Source: Pteria penguin (Eukaryota; Mollusca; Bivalvia; Pterioida; Pteriidae). Taken from it: 64,000 bases of DNA. The translations under genes and the position numbers were made by a program. Positions 42,656-52,204 of this stretch are shown here, piece after piece (positions within the stretch are counted from its first letter, which is position 1; every line of letters starts with the position of its first letter). The stretch is taken from positions 68,095,381 through 68,159,380 of the forward strand of contig CM068581.1 of assembly GCA_035048485.1 (NCBI GenBank). Direction: 5' to 3'. Below the pieces are notes generated by a model. It was given only the letters and a program-made list of their open reading frames with translations. It was not told the origin of the DNA and searched no databases.

Positions 42656-43710
42656 GCTAGTGGGGTCAGATGACTTGTGTCTCTGTATCCACATGGGAAG
42701 CTGGCGATCTGGACATCGCTTAAGCCTATCATGATTTATGCTTACAAGCTTTCTTCGTAATGTAATCTCATAAACACAATCACTCAGCTTTCTGGTGATA
42801 ACTCCTGGCCCTTTCCACAGAGACTTCATTTTGCGACATTTACCTTTAGTCGATGAAACGTCTAATACATAAAAAAAAACATCACCAACCTCATAAGCAT
42901 TCTGGCAACATTTTATATCATAGTCACGCTTCATGACAGCTTGTGTTGTTTTCAAAGTTCCCCTGAGCTAACTGAATATGTGACACTAAGGTAGCCACAT
43001 ATTCATCAATACCTTTATCAGATTGATTTTCATGTCCAGGAAATACCAGATCTATTGGCTTGTTAACTTCCCTTCCCAATATCAGCATATTAGCCGTGAA
43101 CCCTGTGCTACGATTCACAACTGATCTCAAAGCTCCAGCTAATTGAGGTAAATACTCATTCCACTGGGTTTGAGACCTGCTCACATCGCACAGCATCCAT
43201 AAGAGTTCTATTAAAACGTTCTACTTGGCCATTAGCTGATGGTCTGAAAGGTGTTGTTCTTGTTTTATGTATATGAAACTGCTCACAAATTTGTTGAAAG
43301 AGCTTACTTTCAAAATTAGTTCCTCTGTCCGAAAATATTTGGAAAGGGTAACCAAATCGACAGAAAAACTCGTTTATGGCAGCTCTCACAGTTTTTTCAG
43401 CAGTTTGGAAAGGTAAAGGGATACATTCCACCCATTTGGTGAATTGATCCACCATCATCAAAACGTAAGAGTTGCCCTTCTTTGTCACTGGCAAAGGTCC
43501 CATGAAGTCAAGATGTACCCGTTCCATTGGTGCCCCTGCATGGTACTGGGTCATTTTGCACTTAGAACGTCGAACAGGCTTTTTATTTCTATTGCAAACT
43601 GCACAGGTTGCAACAAAATTCCTGACATTACTAGACACTGCATACCAGTGAAACCTCTCTTTAATCCGGGCTAATGTTCTGTCAACTCCCTGATGTCCTG
43701 CAGCTGGAAT
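42653..43710 (-). pseudogene. Gypsy integrase, copy 3
   Basis: The zinc finger is complete (HNIPAAGHQGVDRTLARI with two His, then CAVCNRNKK). The core has LDFMGPLPV (Asp), FSDRGTNFES (Asp) and SANGQVERFNRTL (Glu), so DDE is intact. The C-terminal segment reads QLAGALRSVVNRSTGFTANM, LGREVNKPIDLVFPGHENQS, and then KGPGVITRKLSDCVYEITLR (GPY/F-like) and INHDRLKRCPDRQLPMWIQR. Frames change near 43170 and 42950. Confidence 0.85.
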
Positions 43711-43821
43711 ATTATGACAGAGTTCAAGACTTCAGGTCGCATTGAGGAGGGGACAACTAATAAGCGTTCTGTTGATGTTTTTGTATTCTGAACCTGATAC
43801 AATACTCCATGGTCATCCAGT

Positions 43822-44200
43822 TCATAGAGCTTTGTTTATCCAGTAATGCTTTGCCTCTGGACTACTTAGAAATAAATCACTTTCAGAAGGTATGTCTTGG
43901 GATTCTAACCAGCTGACAATCAATTTCAAGTTTTTGTCTAATTTTTGATTTCTACTGGTATCCTCCCAAGAATAACTGTCTAACCGTAATTTATGTGATA
44001 TCACTCTGGCACTGGATACATTTACCTGATCATCTATGTTCATGACAGTTTGTGTATTAGTAAGCCCTTGCTTGTTGACCAACGGTACTGCATAGTCTAC
44101 ATAGTTTGTGTATTAGTAAGCCCTTGCTTGTTGACCAACGGTAATGCATAGTCTACATTTTCCAGGAACTCATTCCAAGTTCGATGCATTTTCTGGCAAT
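43822..44200 (-). pseudogene. Linker between RNase H and integrase with 56-bp duplication, copy 3
   Basis: LPCGGCKYCQKMHRTWNEFL is followed by a 56-base tandem duplication (44047-44102 and 44103-44158) that shifts the frame. Then LDKNLKLIVSWLESQDIPSE and SDLFLSSPEAKHYWINKAL correspond to KFVINWLKSQEVPSEPNLFL of copy 2. Confidence 0.75.
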
Positions 44201-44740
44201 ACTTGCAACCACCACAGGGTAACTCGATTGGTTTTACCTTAGCATTTGAGTGTGGGCAGTATGTATCGACCTGAAAACGGGATAATGCATCTACATTCCG
44301 GTGTTTATTTCCTGGACGATGCTGGATAGTCATAAAATATTGACTTAGCTCCTCCAACCATCTTGCCAGCTGACCATTCAATGTTTTAAAATTCATTAAC
44401 CATTGTAGACTACTATGATCAGTTCGAACAATGAACGTTCTGCCTAGCAAATAGTGTCCAAAATGCCTAGTAGCTCTTATAACTGATAACAACTCCTTTC
44501 TGGTAGTGCAGTAACGTCGTTGCTGAGAATCTAATGAGAAACTACAGTACCCTATACATCTTTCTACTCCATTTTGGATCTGCAACAATTCAGCCCCGAT
44601 AGCAAACTCTGATGCATCAGTATCTAATATGAATGTATCTTTGATATTTGGATTTATGAGAACTGGTGCACTCATAAGAGCTTGCTTCAAGTTTTCGAAA
44701 GCTACTTGATGCTCTTGACCCCAATGAAACTGCTAGTTTG
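44160..44740 (-). pseudogene. Gypsy RNase H, copy 3
   Basis: LKQALMSAPVLINPN, FILDTDASEFAIGAELLQIQ (catalytic Asp), CTTRKELLSVIRATRHFGHY (Glu), FIVRTDHSSLQWLMNFKT (Asp) and QHRPGNKHRNVDALSRF are all present. This is the typical Ty3/Gypsy RNase H after RT. Confidence 0.85.
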
Positions 44741-45964
44741 CCAGTGATAGCTTATAATGGTACTGCAAGTTTTGCAAAACCCTTGATAAAATTTCTGTGG
44801 TAATTTGCAAAACCATACAACCTCTCAACTTCCTTAGTGTTTGTGGGAACTGGCCAATTTTGCATGGTTTCATTTGACATTGGCAGTTTCCACTCCTTCC
44901 TGGCTGACTACTCTGCCAAGAAATTCAACGCGCTTCTTAAATAGGTCACATTTTCGAGCTTTCAGTTTTAGACCATCGGACCTAAAACGTTGTAACACCT
45001 GGGTGAGATTATCTATGTGTTCAGTGATTGTTTTACCAAGGACTAGCAAATTATCCAGAAAGGCAAGTACAATATTCCAATGTAACCCTCTGAGCACCAA
45101 GTTCATAACTCTTATGTATGTGGAGGGCGCGTTACATACACCAAATCCCATCCGAGCATGCTGGAACAAGCCAAACTTTGTAAGAAAAGCTGTTTTACAT
45201 TTGTCAGACTCTTCAACTTCGACCTGCCAGTATGCTGAATTAGCATCTATTTTAGTAAACCACATATTGCCAGTAAGACTATCAATGCACTCCTCGATCA
45301 AGGGTAAAGGAAATACATCCTTTTTTGTGACCTTGTTAAGGGCTCGATAGTCTACACACCACCTAAGTGAACCATCCCGTTTGCGAATGAGAACTGGTGG
45401 CGATGTCCTTTCTGACATAGAAGGTTCAATAACGCCTGCCTCCAGCATCTTATTTGAATGTTTTCCTTCTTCCTCAACAAAACACATAGGGATTCTCCGG
45501 AGACGTTGTTTGATTGGAGGTGATGTACCTGTATCTATTTTATGTTTGATTGCTGTAAAATTACCTAGATCAAAATCTGACTTGGCAAACACATCCTCAT
45601 AATCTATTAGCAATCTTTTTAATCTATCCTTCTCTTCTGAATCCAGGAATTCGATGGACTTTTCATATAGATCAATCAAATGCTCTGGCAATTCAGACAG
45701 TGTTTTGTTTGAGGTTCGAACTTTGTTAACATTCAAATAATCATTACTTTGACTATAAACCTGATCAATCTCTGATGCTGACCCCACAATTTGACCTTTG
45801 TTTAAAATAATATTTCTATCATTGCAATTAACAAAGTTGATAACAGGCTGGGATTTATCAGAATGTAATGATTCAGGAATTAACAAGTGATCATGATATT
45901 CAGGTTCAAATATATAATCCGATAATTGTCTACTAATTTTACAAGGCAACTGTAGGACTGACAA
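44741..45964 (-). pseudogene. Gypsy reverse transcriptase, copy 3
   Basis: A 364-codon frame from 45964 to 44870: a linker (SVLQLPCKISRQLSDYIFEP), then LKRLLIDYEDVFAKSDFDLG, HKIDTGTSPPIKQRLRRIP, SPPVLIRKRDGSLRWCVDYR, ALNKVTKKDVFPLPLIEECI, WFTKIDANSAYWQVEVEE, FGVCNAPSTYIRVMNLVLRG and FLDNLLVLGKTITEH. The catalytic YLDD is FLDN here, so the second Asp is lost. CDLFKKRVEFLGRVVSQEGV follows. A stop falls near 44870, and the connection to RNase H continues in other frames. Confidence 0.9.
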
Positions 45965-47335
45965 TGCCGATGTTATATAGTAGTTTCCCCCATAGTAGTC
46001 CCCCCCCCGGAAAAATGGCTATATAGTAGTTTTCCCCCATGGCGGAAAAACTACTATATAGTAGTCTTTCCCCCATAGTAGTTTTTCCCCATTACGTAAC
46101 GGTTTGGAATTTATACACGTTCGTTCTGTATCAGTCAGATAACATTTGAAATACAAATGTACTATAGTAACAGCCTGTGGATCAAACCGATGGTGTTATG
46201 GTTAACGGGTTTCTATATACTGTTAAGTGTTTTGTGTGTGTATTTATTTTTTGTCTTATTTATTTATTTACAAGTCTTTCTTTATATATATCATTATAAA
46301 AATTGTCGTTTACTTGCGTATAGATGTCAATCGTGACGTCAGGCTATGATTCAAGATCGATCCCAGGCAACTTTTCATAATACATCATAAGTATAATAGG
46401 AATTTATCAATTAAAATGTTCCAATGATAAATAAAAGTTTCAAAGCTCTACACCCTTTTGTGTAGAAGATATAGTCAAGGTTAAAGTTTTTGAAAAGTAG
46501 GTCACACTTCAAGGTCAAGGACTTTAGGTCAAAAGTCATGGTCCCAAATTAAAGATCTTATCACAAGTAATCTATATATGATGTTCAAAACCCCTTCTCC
46601 TTTTTGTACAAAAGATACAGCCAAAGTTAAGTTTTTGAAAACGTAAAGCACCAAGGTCAAAGTCACTAGTTAAAAAATCATGGTCCTAAATAAAATGTCT
46701 CATCACAAGAAAACTATATGTGGAGTTTCAAACTCTTGTACCTCTAGGTAAAAACGATATAGTCAAGGTTTTGCCACAGGGTAAGAGTCACAGACAGGTC
46801 AAAAACTAGATGCCCCCGAATTTCATTTCGGGGCATAAAAACGAACTTGCTTTTCTTTTTTCCATTGTATATATAGAGATTTCTCGAATTAAATAACGAT
46901 ATCTCGAATGAAATTCTAGAAGTTTAATCTCTGTTCTAAATATATGCATTTGTATTGGAAAAGAGATTAAAATTGAAGAAATTTCTACTTCAGAAAATGA
47001 GATATCTCCACATTAATTGGATATATCTCCGCATCAAAAGTTGAAATATCTCTATTTTAAATAGAAATCTATCTATTGTTAACAAGGTAACAAGCTGGAT
47101 TTATTTATGTGTGAAAAGAAAATCTGGAATTTCACATTGGGGGGAAATCCACTATATAGTAGTTTTTCCCCGGGGGGAAAATGGCTACAAGAAGGGGGAA
47201 AATGGCTATATAGCCAAATTTCCCCCGGGGAAAAAACTACTATATAGCCATATTTCCGGGGAGAAAAACTACTATATAGCCATTTTTCCGGGGGGAAATA
47301 TGGCTAGGGGGAAAAACTACTATATAACATCGAAA
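45965..47335. mobile_element. Insertion in Gypsy pol with CTATATAGTAGT subterminal repeats
   Basis: Interrupts pol between the protease (ends 47339) and RT (starts 45964). The outer ends form a perfect 16-bp inverted repeat CGATGTTATATAGTAG (45968-45983 and 47317-47332). Inside each end are several copies of CTATATAGTAGTTTTTCCCC or its reverse, alternating with ATGGCTATATAG. The middle holds TGACCT/AGGTCA-rich repeats (46440-46830) and purine-rich repeats (46870-47060). No transposase. A non-autonomous DNA element of unknown superfamily is likely. Confidence 0.7.
46440..46835 (+). repeat. AGGTCA-rich dispersed repeat, tandem
   Basis: Three diverged units of about 120 to 150 bases with GATATAGTCAAGGTTAAAG, CAAGGTCAAGGACTTTAGG, TCATGGTCCTAAAT and ATCACAAGAAA. 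Related blocks are at 52620-52890, 59160-59600, 60060-60230 and 61280-61560. Confidence 0.6.
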
Positions 47336-47338
47336 CTA

Positions 47339-47490
47339 CCGTCCTTTTATTCACAGTAACCCTAGCAACCTTTGGCCCTCCTACAGGAGCTTTGCCTGAT
47401 GAAAAAGGAAGCTCTTGTTTACCAATAGACAATGTATCTTTGTCCATGTTGATTGTAACTTGATGCTTTTTCAGAAAATCTAAACAAAGT
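47339..47490 (-). pseudogene. Gypsy protease C-terminal piece, copy 3
   Basis: Minus-strand TVKDRLCLDFLKKHQVTINM then DKDTLSIGKQELPFSSGKAP and VARVTVNKRTVVS. LCLDFLKKHQVTI matches the G-x-DFL end of retroviral-type aspartic proteases. The DTG active site lies upstream and is deleted. Confidence 0.65.
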
Positions 47491-47573
47491 CGGTCCTTAA
47501 CTGTATATATGTCATGTGGTGCACCACGTGATATTACAGGTCACAAATGTCGAACCCGACCAATTCTACCACA
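47489..47573 (-). repeat. 5' LTR fragment of Gypsy copy 3
   Basis: TGTGGTAGAATTGGTCGGGT at 47573 down to AAGGACCGAC at 47489 matches the beginning of the 3' LTR (39965 to about 39870). The similarity stops where protease coding begins, so rest of LTR, primer binding site, gag and half of protease are deleted. The double E-box-like palindrome is retained (47513-47530). Confidence 0.7.
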
Positions 47574-47582
47574 CGGGAGAAT

Positions 47583-47698
47583 TGTGACGGACGGGTATTG
47601 GCCCGGATAGCTCAATGGTTAGAGCGTCTTCCTTAATAACGAAAGGTTCTAGATTCGATTCCTGGGTCCGGCCACAATTTTTCACCCTGCCTGTTACA
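47583..47698 (+). repeat. Solo LTR of the TRIM-like element
   Basis: TGTGACGGACGGGTATTGGC to ACCCTGCCTGTTACA, 116 bp, with GCCCGGATAGCTCAATGG (A box-like) and TAGATTCGATTCC (B box-like). Orthologous in layout to the LTRs at 39084-39183 and 39535-39625. Confidence 0.65.
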
Positions 47699-47700
47699 AA

Positions 47701-47843
47701 TGTATAACACAGGGCACGTCAGTTATGCTATATATAATCGTTGACGTCACATGTTGACACATATGCTCTTTTTTATATGACATATGTGTCAACATGTGAC
47801 GTCAACCATTATATATCATAACTGACGTGCCCTGTGGTGTATA
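47701..47843. mobile_element. Fold-back MITE, about 63-bp arms
   Basis: TGTATAACACAGGGCACGTC at the left is inverted as GACGTGCCCTGTGGTGTATA at the right. The arms continue through GTTGACGTCACATGTTGACA with only a few mismatches and a loop of about 15 bases. It inserted right next to the solo LTR. No ORF. Confidence 0.85.
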
Positions 47844-47879
47844 GTCGTACTATATACATTATTAAAATCATGCATAAGA

Positions 47880-48165
47880 TTAAAACTTTTTCTAAATAGG
47901 GGAAAGTCTCACTCAAATATTGCTTCATGAGGAAGCCTGGCTTTAGAGTAAGCCTTCCCCTTATGGCAATCATACATGAGATTATAAGTATTTCTAAATA
48001 GGAGGAAGTCTGTCTTTAAATTGCTTCAGGGAAGCCTGGCTCTAGTGTGAGCCTTCCCCCATAGAGCCAGACTTTCCGAGCAATGTCTGACTATGGGGGA
48101 AGGCGCACTCTAGAACACCGGGCCGATACCCATTGTCACAGCACAATAGTCCTACTGAAACTACA
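47880..48165. repeat. Dispersed repeat shared with 19023-19204
   Basis: Two internal direct units (TCTAAATAGGGGAAAGTC and TCTAAATAGGAGGAAGTC) and then ATGGGGGAAGGCGCACTC, ACACCGGGCCGATACCCAT and CAATAGTCCTACTGAAAC. The same order occurs at 19 kb. Confidence 0.6.
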
Positions 48166-48207
48166 TACATGAATACGATTTCAAAGATGTGCGTTGTGTC
48201 TCCTTAC

Positions 48208-48301
48208 CTGTTTTGTCTTTATCTACCAATGGCTTTGTATCAATATCTTCTTGATCATAACTCTCGTTATGGAAGAATGTCCCTTCCATATCTGTATTCA
48301 T
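48208..48301 (-). pseudogene. Unidentified array gene, exon 1 (unit D, open)
   Basis: ATG at 48301 opens MNTDMEGTFFHNESYDQEDI then DTKPLVDKDK to a donor GTAAGG at 48207. Compared with unit A the exon is one base shorter (94 versus 95), which changes the splice phase and suggests decay or an alternative frame. Exon 2 lies 10 kb away because Gypsy copy 3 and TRIM elements occupy the intron. Confidence 0.6.
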
Positions 48302-48585
48302 TTCTTTCGATTAAGACAATTTACGTTGCTGCTTTCGCACAAGTTCGCTGTCGATATGTGTGCGTCGCTATGACGTCATAATAAGGTTCGTAGATTAAAT
48401 GTCACTTCCGGGTCATTGAACTACAAGTATTAGTATTCATGGTTTTTACTTGTAAGAAGAGACTGAAAATATAACAAATGTCGCATTTAAGAACCGACTC
48501 GATGTTGTGAATGCGGTGTACACTTGGCGGTAGTCGAAACCGAGACCTTTCGATCTGGAGCCGAATGTCTCATGCAGTAAGATTC
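48302..48585. other. Array 5' flank (unit D)
   Basis: Shared with 13166-13270, 37312-37500 and 50833-50970: GCTGCTTTCGCACAAG, CGATATGTGTGCGTCG, CTATGACGTCATAATAAGG (CRE-like palindrome) and GAGACTGAAAATATAACAAA. This is probably the ancestral promoter/5' UTR of the array gene. Confidence 0.5.
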
Positions 48586-48589
48586 ACCA

Positions 48590-49068
48590 GCTCTGTCTAC
48601 CTTTGATGGGCGCTAGAGCAAAGTGTAACATGGGATATTGCCGTTGTTGTAGAATAGGTTTTCCCCTGCATAGCCTTAAAGTTTCCTGAAAAAAGGATGG
48701 ACATAGCACAGATACCATCCACCCCCTCCCCCCAAAACGGACCCAGTATAGAATTTATCTATCAACCTTTGATTCGCGCTGGAACTAACATGGGATATCA
48801 CCGGTGTTATAGAATAGGCTTTCCCTGCATAGCTTTAAAGTTTCCTCTCGAAAAAAAGGCATAGCACAACCCCCCCACCTCCGCTTGCGGACCTAGCATA
48901 GAATTTATCTGTTTATCTTTGATGCGCGCTTGAGCTAACATGGGATATAATATTGCCGGTGTTGTAGCTTTTACTTCCCCCGCATAACCTTAGTTTCCTC
49001 CCGAAATATAAAGAATGGCCTTAATATTGACTCCCTCCCCCAGAGAAAAACAGACCCAGTATAGAATT
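48590..49068 (+). repeat. Three tandem units of about 155 bp
   Basis: Units begin near 48627, 48787 and 48937 with TAACATGGGATAT, followed by TTGTAGAATAGGTTTTCCCC, CATAGCCTTAAAGTTTCCT, a C-rich run and ACCCAGTATAGAATTTATC. Pairwise divergence is high. No ORF. Confidence 0.75.
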
Positions 49069-49499
49069 TCCCCGGTCTTCAAGAAATGTGCTTCTGGTAA
49101 ACAATTTATCATTCTAGAAGTTGACCGTTTTCGGTTTAATATTTATAATACCTGACATGTACATGTATATGAGTCAGTGTATGCGCCAAACTTCATCCAA
49201 CTGCGACGACAGTTTTGACCAATTATAGCAAGATTGGTGCCTATATTATTTTTATTTATCGATATGTTTATTTAGTTATTCGAGATCTATCTATCTATGA
49301 AGTTTCATGTTAATACCTCTTCTAGTTTTAGTGTTATGACGGACGGACAGAGAGACGAAGCGCCGACCATATACTCTCCCTTTTGGGAGCATAAATGCCA
49401 GATACAAAAAGGCTGCGTTTAGATTAAGAGTGTTTTTGTTATTATCATTTCCTAGAAAATAGAAATTAAATTCTTTAGTGTCTTTACAAATAATATTAT
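49069..49499. other. Array unit E spacer
   Basis: 49280-49440 matches 27900-28060 (ATCTATCTATGAAGTTTCAT, CTCCCTTTTGGGAGCATAAA, AGATACAAAAA). No gene. Confidence 0.5.
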
Positions 49500-49670
49500 G
49501 TGCAGTTATATAATATTAATGTTAAAACACTTAAGTTTTCATCTTCCATTCCCTGTGCGTTCTTTTTTCTAAAGAGGCATCTGAAAAGTGCAGTGAAGCA
49601 TCCAAAGATTCGAGCTATTCTTTTTGGCAAAGATGGTTTTGTATTTTCTTCTTTTTTGATTGAAGAATTA
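49500..49670 (-). pseudogene. Unidentified array gene, exon 3 (unit E, open)
   Basis: From the acceptor at 49670 the frame set by units A and D reads SSIKKEENTKPSLPKRIARI, FGCFTALFRCLFRKKNAQGM and EDENLSVLTLILYNCT without a stop in this stretch. The Cys/Phe/Arg-rich amphipathic segment could sit at a membrane (palmitoylation-like Cys near Arg/Lys), but I recognise no family. The plus-strand open frame over this place is antisense. Confidence 0.55.
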
Positions 49671-49836
49671 CTGAAAAGAAAAATAAATAAATAAATAAAT
49701 ATAAATAAATAAACGATCGTAAATTCATTGAATTAATATGAATTCATACTAGCATTGTATTGTAATTGTCTTTCGTTGAACAATATTAATGAATTTTGGG
49801 GATTTTTTTTTTCTTTTCAAATTACTAATTACTTAC

Positions 49837-50225
49837 AGTTCAATGACAGAAGATGGCTTTTGTTGTTTGAACCATCGTCCCCATCGCGTCAATGGAAAAC
49901 ATAGAACTTGTTTACTTTATGCTTTCATCCATATTCAGACGGATTTCTGATTCACTGGATACGTGCTGAATTCTAAAGTCGTGATCCTTGTCTTGGATTT
50001 CTTCCTTTTCATCAACACTCTCCCCATGTTTATTGTAGTCGGATCCATAGAAAACTGTTACTAATATTGGAGCCAAAACTAATCGGCACCCCCGACTGCG
50101 CCGACATGATGGTGAACATGAGATCCGGGTACACCAAAAACAAGGCGGCCATATGTAGTCTGTCATGTACAGGGTGGCCTTCGTCCTTCCATACATGGAC
50201 ATCTTCATGAGAACTGTCAAAGGAT
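49837..50225 (-). pseudogene. Unidentified array gene, exon 2 (unit E)
   Basis: Bounded by TTTCAG before 50225 and GTAAGT after 49837. In the phase of a 95-base exon 1 it reads RSFDSSHEDVHVWKDEGHPV and HDRLHMAALFLVYPDLMFTI to PISFGSN, then a stop. In the frame favoured by comparison with unit D the second half reads GSDYNKHGESVDEKEEIQDK, SSESEIRLNMDESIK, stop, TSSMFSIDAMGTMVQTT. At least one frameshift and one stop separate these parts. Confidence 0.55.
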
Positions 50226-50737
50226 CTGAAATACAAATAGCAAAATAATTTAAAACTATAGATATAAATGGAATATAATACTTATCTTATTTATCTACAT
50301 GTATTTATTTGTTTGTTTTGTTTTTTATTTTATTTGGGGGGGGGGTTGTTTTGTGGGTTTATTTTGGTGATTTTTTGTTCTTTGTTTGTTTGTTTTGTTT
50401 TTGTTTTTGGTTTGTTTGTTTTTTTTTTTTTAACTAAAACTAAAATGAATTTGTATGCAATTCTGCTGAATAGGATTTTCATTAATTTACATATACATGT
50501 ACAATAATCAATTTCACATTATCTAAATACTTTAGAAAAAAAAGATATATGTACACACCCATTTAGCAATTCACGTGGATATATTCAAATTTCTTTCTCG
50601 TTTTTTTCTATCCTGAAAAAATATTTACATATACATACATGTACATGAATATATACAGTTTTTGTAATACTTAGACTACATAAAATATTTATACATGTAT
50701 AAAATGTCAAAAATTTGTGTAGTGCCTCGATCCTTAC
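50226..50737. other. Array intron 1 (unit E) with G/T-rich tract
   Basis: A T/G-rich stretch (50300-50440) with a run of ten G makes a long spurious open frame. The remainder matches intron sequence of units C and D. Confidence 0.5.
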
Positions 50738-50832
50738 CTATTTTTCTGGTCACCTACTAATGACTTTGTACCAATGTCTTCTCGATCATATCTCTAGTTA
50801 TGCAAGAATGTCCCTTCCATATCTGAATTCAT
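50738..50832 (-). pseudogene. Unidentified array gene, exon 1 (unit E, with stop)
   Basis: ATG at 50832 opens MNSDMEGTFLHN and then TAG, where units A and D have GAG (Glu). The donor GTAAGG is retained at 50737. The 95-base length matches unit A. Confidence 0.55.
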
Positions 50833-50969
50833 TTCTTTTTGTCAAATACTAAAATAAGCTTGATCACGCTGCTGCTCTTGCACAAAATCGATGTCGATAT
50901 GTGTACGTCGCTATGACGTCATAATGAAGTTCGTAGGTTAAATGTTACTTACAGGTCATAGATATATTT

Positions 50970-51240
50970 TTACCAATATTTAGCGTAATTCCTCATCTCT
51001 CTCCCTTTTTTTATTTGTATTATCCTTAATTCAGCATGATTCAGATCAAGCTTCGCCATACAAATTAGAAAATAAAAAAACAAAAACAAAAAAAAAAAAA
51101 CAAAACAAAACAAAACAAAACAAAGACAAACAAACAAACCAAAAGAAAAGATAATAATAATAATAATAATAAAACAAAAAACAAACAAAAGGAAAAAACC
51201 CAAAAAACAACCAAAAAAAGTTTAAAAAAAAGGAAATCCA
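50970..51240. repeat. A-rich low-complexity tract
   Basis: AAAAC and AAACAAAC repeats, and a (TAA)n run at 51150-51172. The hydrophobic minus-strand frame here is an artefact of composition. Confidence 0.85.
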
Positions 51241-52204
51241 AATAAGTTGTAAATATGAAATAAATTTTATGTTATCTTAATGTATAAATTCTCTATTTGC
51301 TCTTCCTAATGGAATTCTGCTACAAGCATCTGTGATAACATTACATGAACAAGTATCACAAGACCCACATTCTGACTAGCTGAACACCATCCTGTTTTTT
51401 TTTTTTTTTGTCTTTGATATACTAAGTAGAAACATAATGCGAACTCCAACTTTGATTTTCACCGATTTTCTATTTTGTCAATGAAAAGACTTTCAATGTC
51501 ATTTTCAGTATCTTTTACCACTCTCTGTAAACCTATGACCTTTGTATTCAATACTTTTCAATACTTCGTAACAATCATTTCACTTCTTTCTTTACGATCA
51601 CTAAAGGAAAATGGCAAAAACAGTTAATTTGCTATTGCGTGCCTATAATCATGATGTCAGCTTTTGTTTTGCCTATATACCTTAGAGCAAAGGAGAGGGC
51701 TTTATGATAAATATTTCTTGCTGTCCAATCCTTACTGTTTGTAAATATTTGTCATATCTTTTATGTGTATGTCCTTGGTGATTTGTGTAATACAATTTTT
51801 TCAGATTTCTTCTATTTTCTCTTTGATATTCACTTAAATCAATACTGTTAAAATAAACTTTATGTTGGATATCATCAGGCATACGCATCCAGGGGGTTGC
51901 CACACTGAAGCTGCAGACAGCGTTTTATTTGCTAATGATGTAATGCACTTCGATTCAACATGACTTGTGAGGAGAAACGAGGACTATGACGTTTTATTTT
52001 TTATTTTTCATCTTTCCATATTGTTACATTGAAATGTGTTAACATTTCTGTACATGTATTTTATTGATTCCCGTTCAGAATGACCTTGGAAAGCAACTTA
52101 ATTAGATTCATAATATTTTAGATCTGGTTTAGTTCAGTGCTTTACTCTGGGTCGAGGAGGCCAAGGTGCGAATCACAATGATAATGTATTGGTGTCATGT
52201 CTTT
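51241..52204. other. Mostly featureless, with a LINE-like scrap
   Basis: 51682-51903 (minus) encodes MPDDIQHKVYFNSIDLSEYQ and RENRRNLKKLYYTNHQGHTH and resembles 26020-26100, just upstream of the LINE endonuclease at 26 kb, so it is probably a 5' scrap of that LINE family. Nothing else recognised. Confidence 0.45.

Larger units (their letters stand above)
39734..47573 (-). mobile_element. Ty3/Gypsy-PHD-TatD retrotransposon, copy 3 (most complete)
   Basis: Minus strand order: 5' LTR fragment (47573-47489), protease end (47490-47339), a foreign insert (45965-47335), RT (45964-44870), RNase H (44690-44160), linker, integrase with zinc finger (43700-42950), GPY/F-like segment, PHD finger ending at a stop (42493), accessory ORF (42460-40217) with TatD domain, and 3' LTR (39965-39734). 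Gag and most of protease are deleted by a junction between LTR and pol. It is a more distant subfamily than copies 1 and 2, yet keeps the same module order. Confidence 0.85.

Noticed and set aside
47610..47682. Functional tRNA gene (also 39090-39170)
   Set aside because: The A/B-box-like motifs lie inside a repeated 100-116 bp unit with TGTGAC/GTTACA ends, and acceptor-stem pairing is poor.
49500..49694. Plus-strand ORF with RHLKSAVKHPKIRAILFGKD
   Set aside because: It is antisense to exon 3 of array unit E, and the minus-strand reading has a splice acceptor and parallel copies. The plus reading has none.
50268..50507. Hydrophobic plus-strand ORF, and the similar minus ORF at 50970-51203
   Set aside because: Produced by T/G-rich and A-rich low-complexity sequence. 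No real protein pattern.
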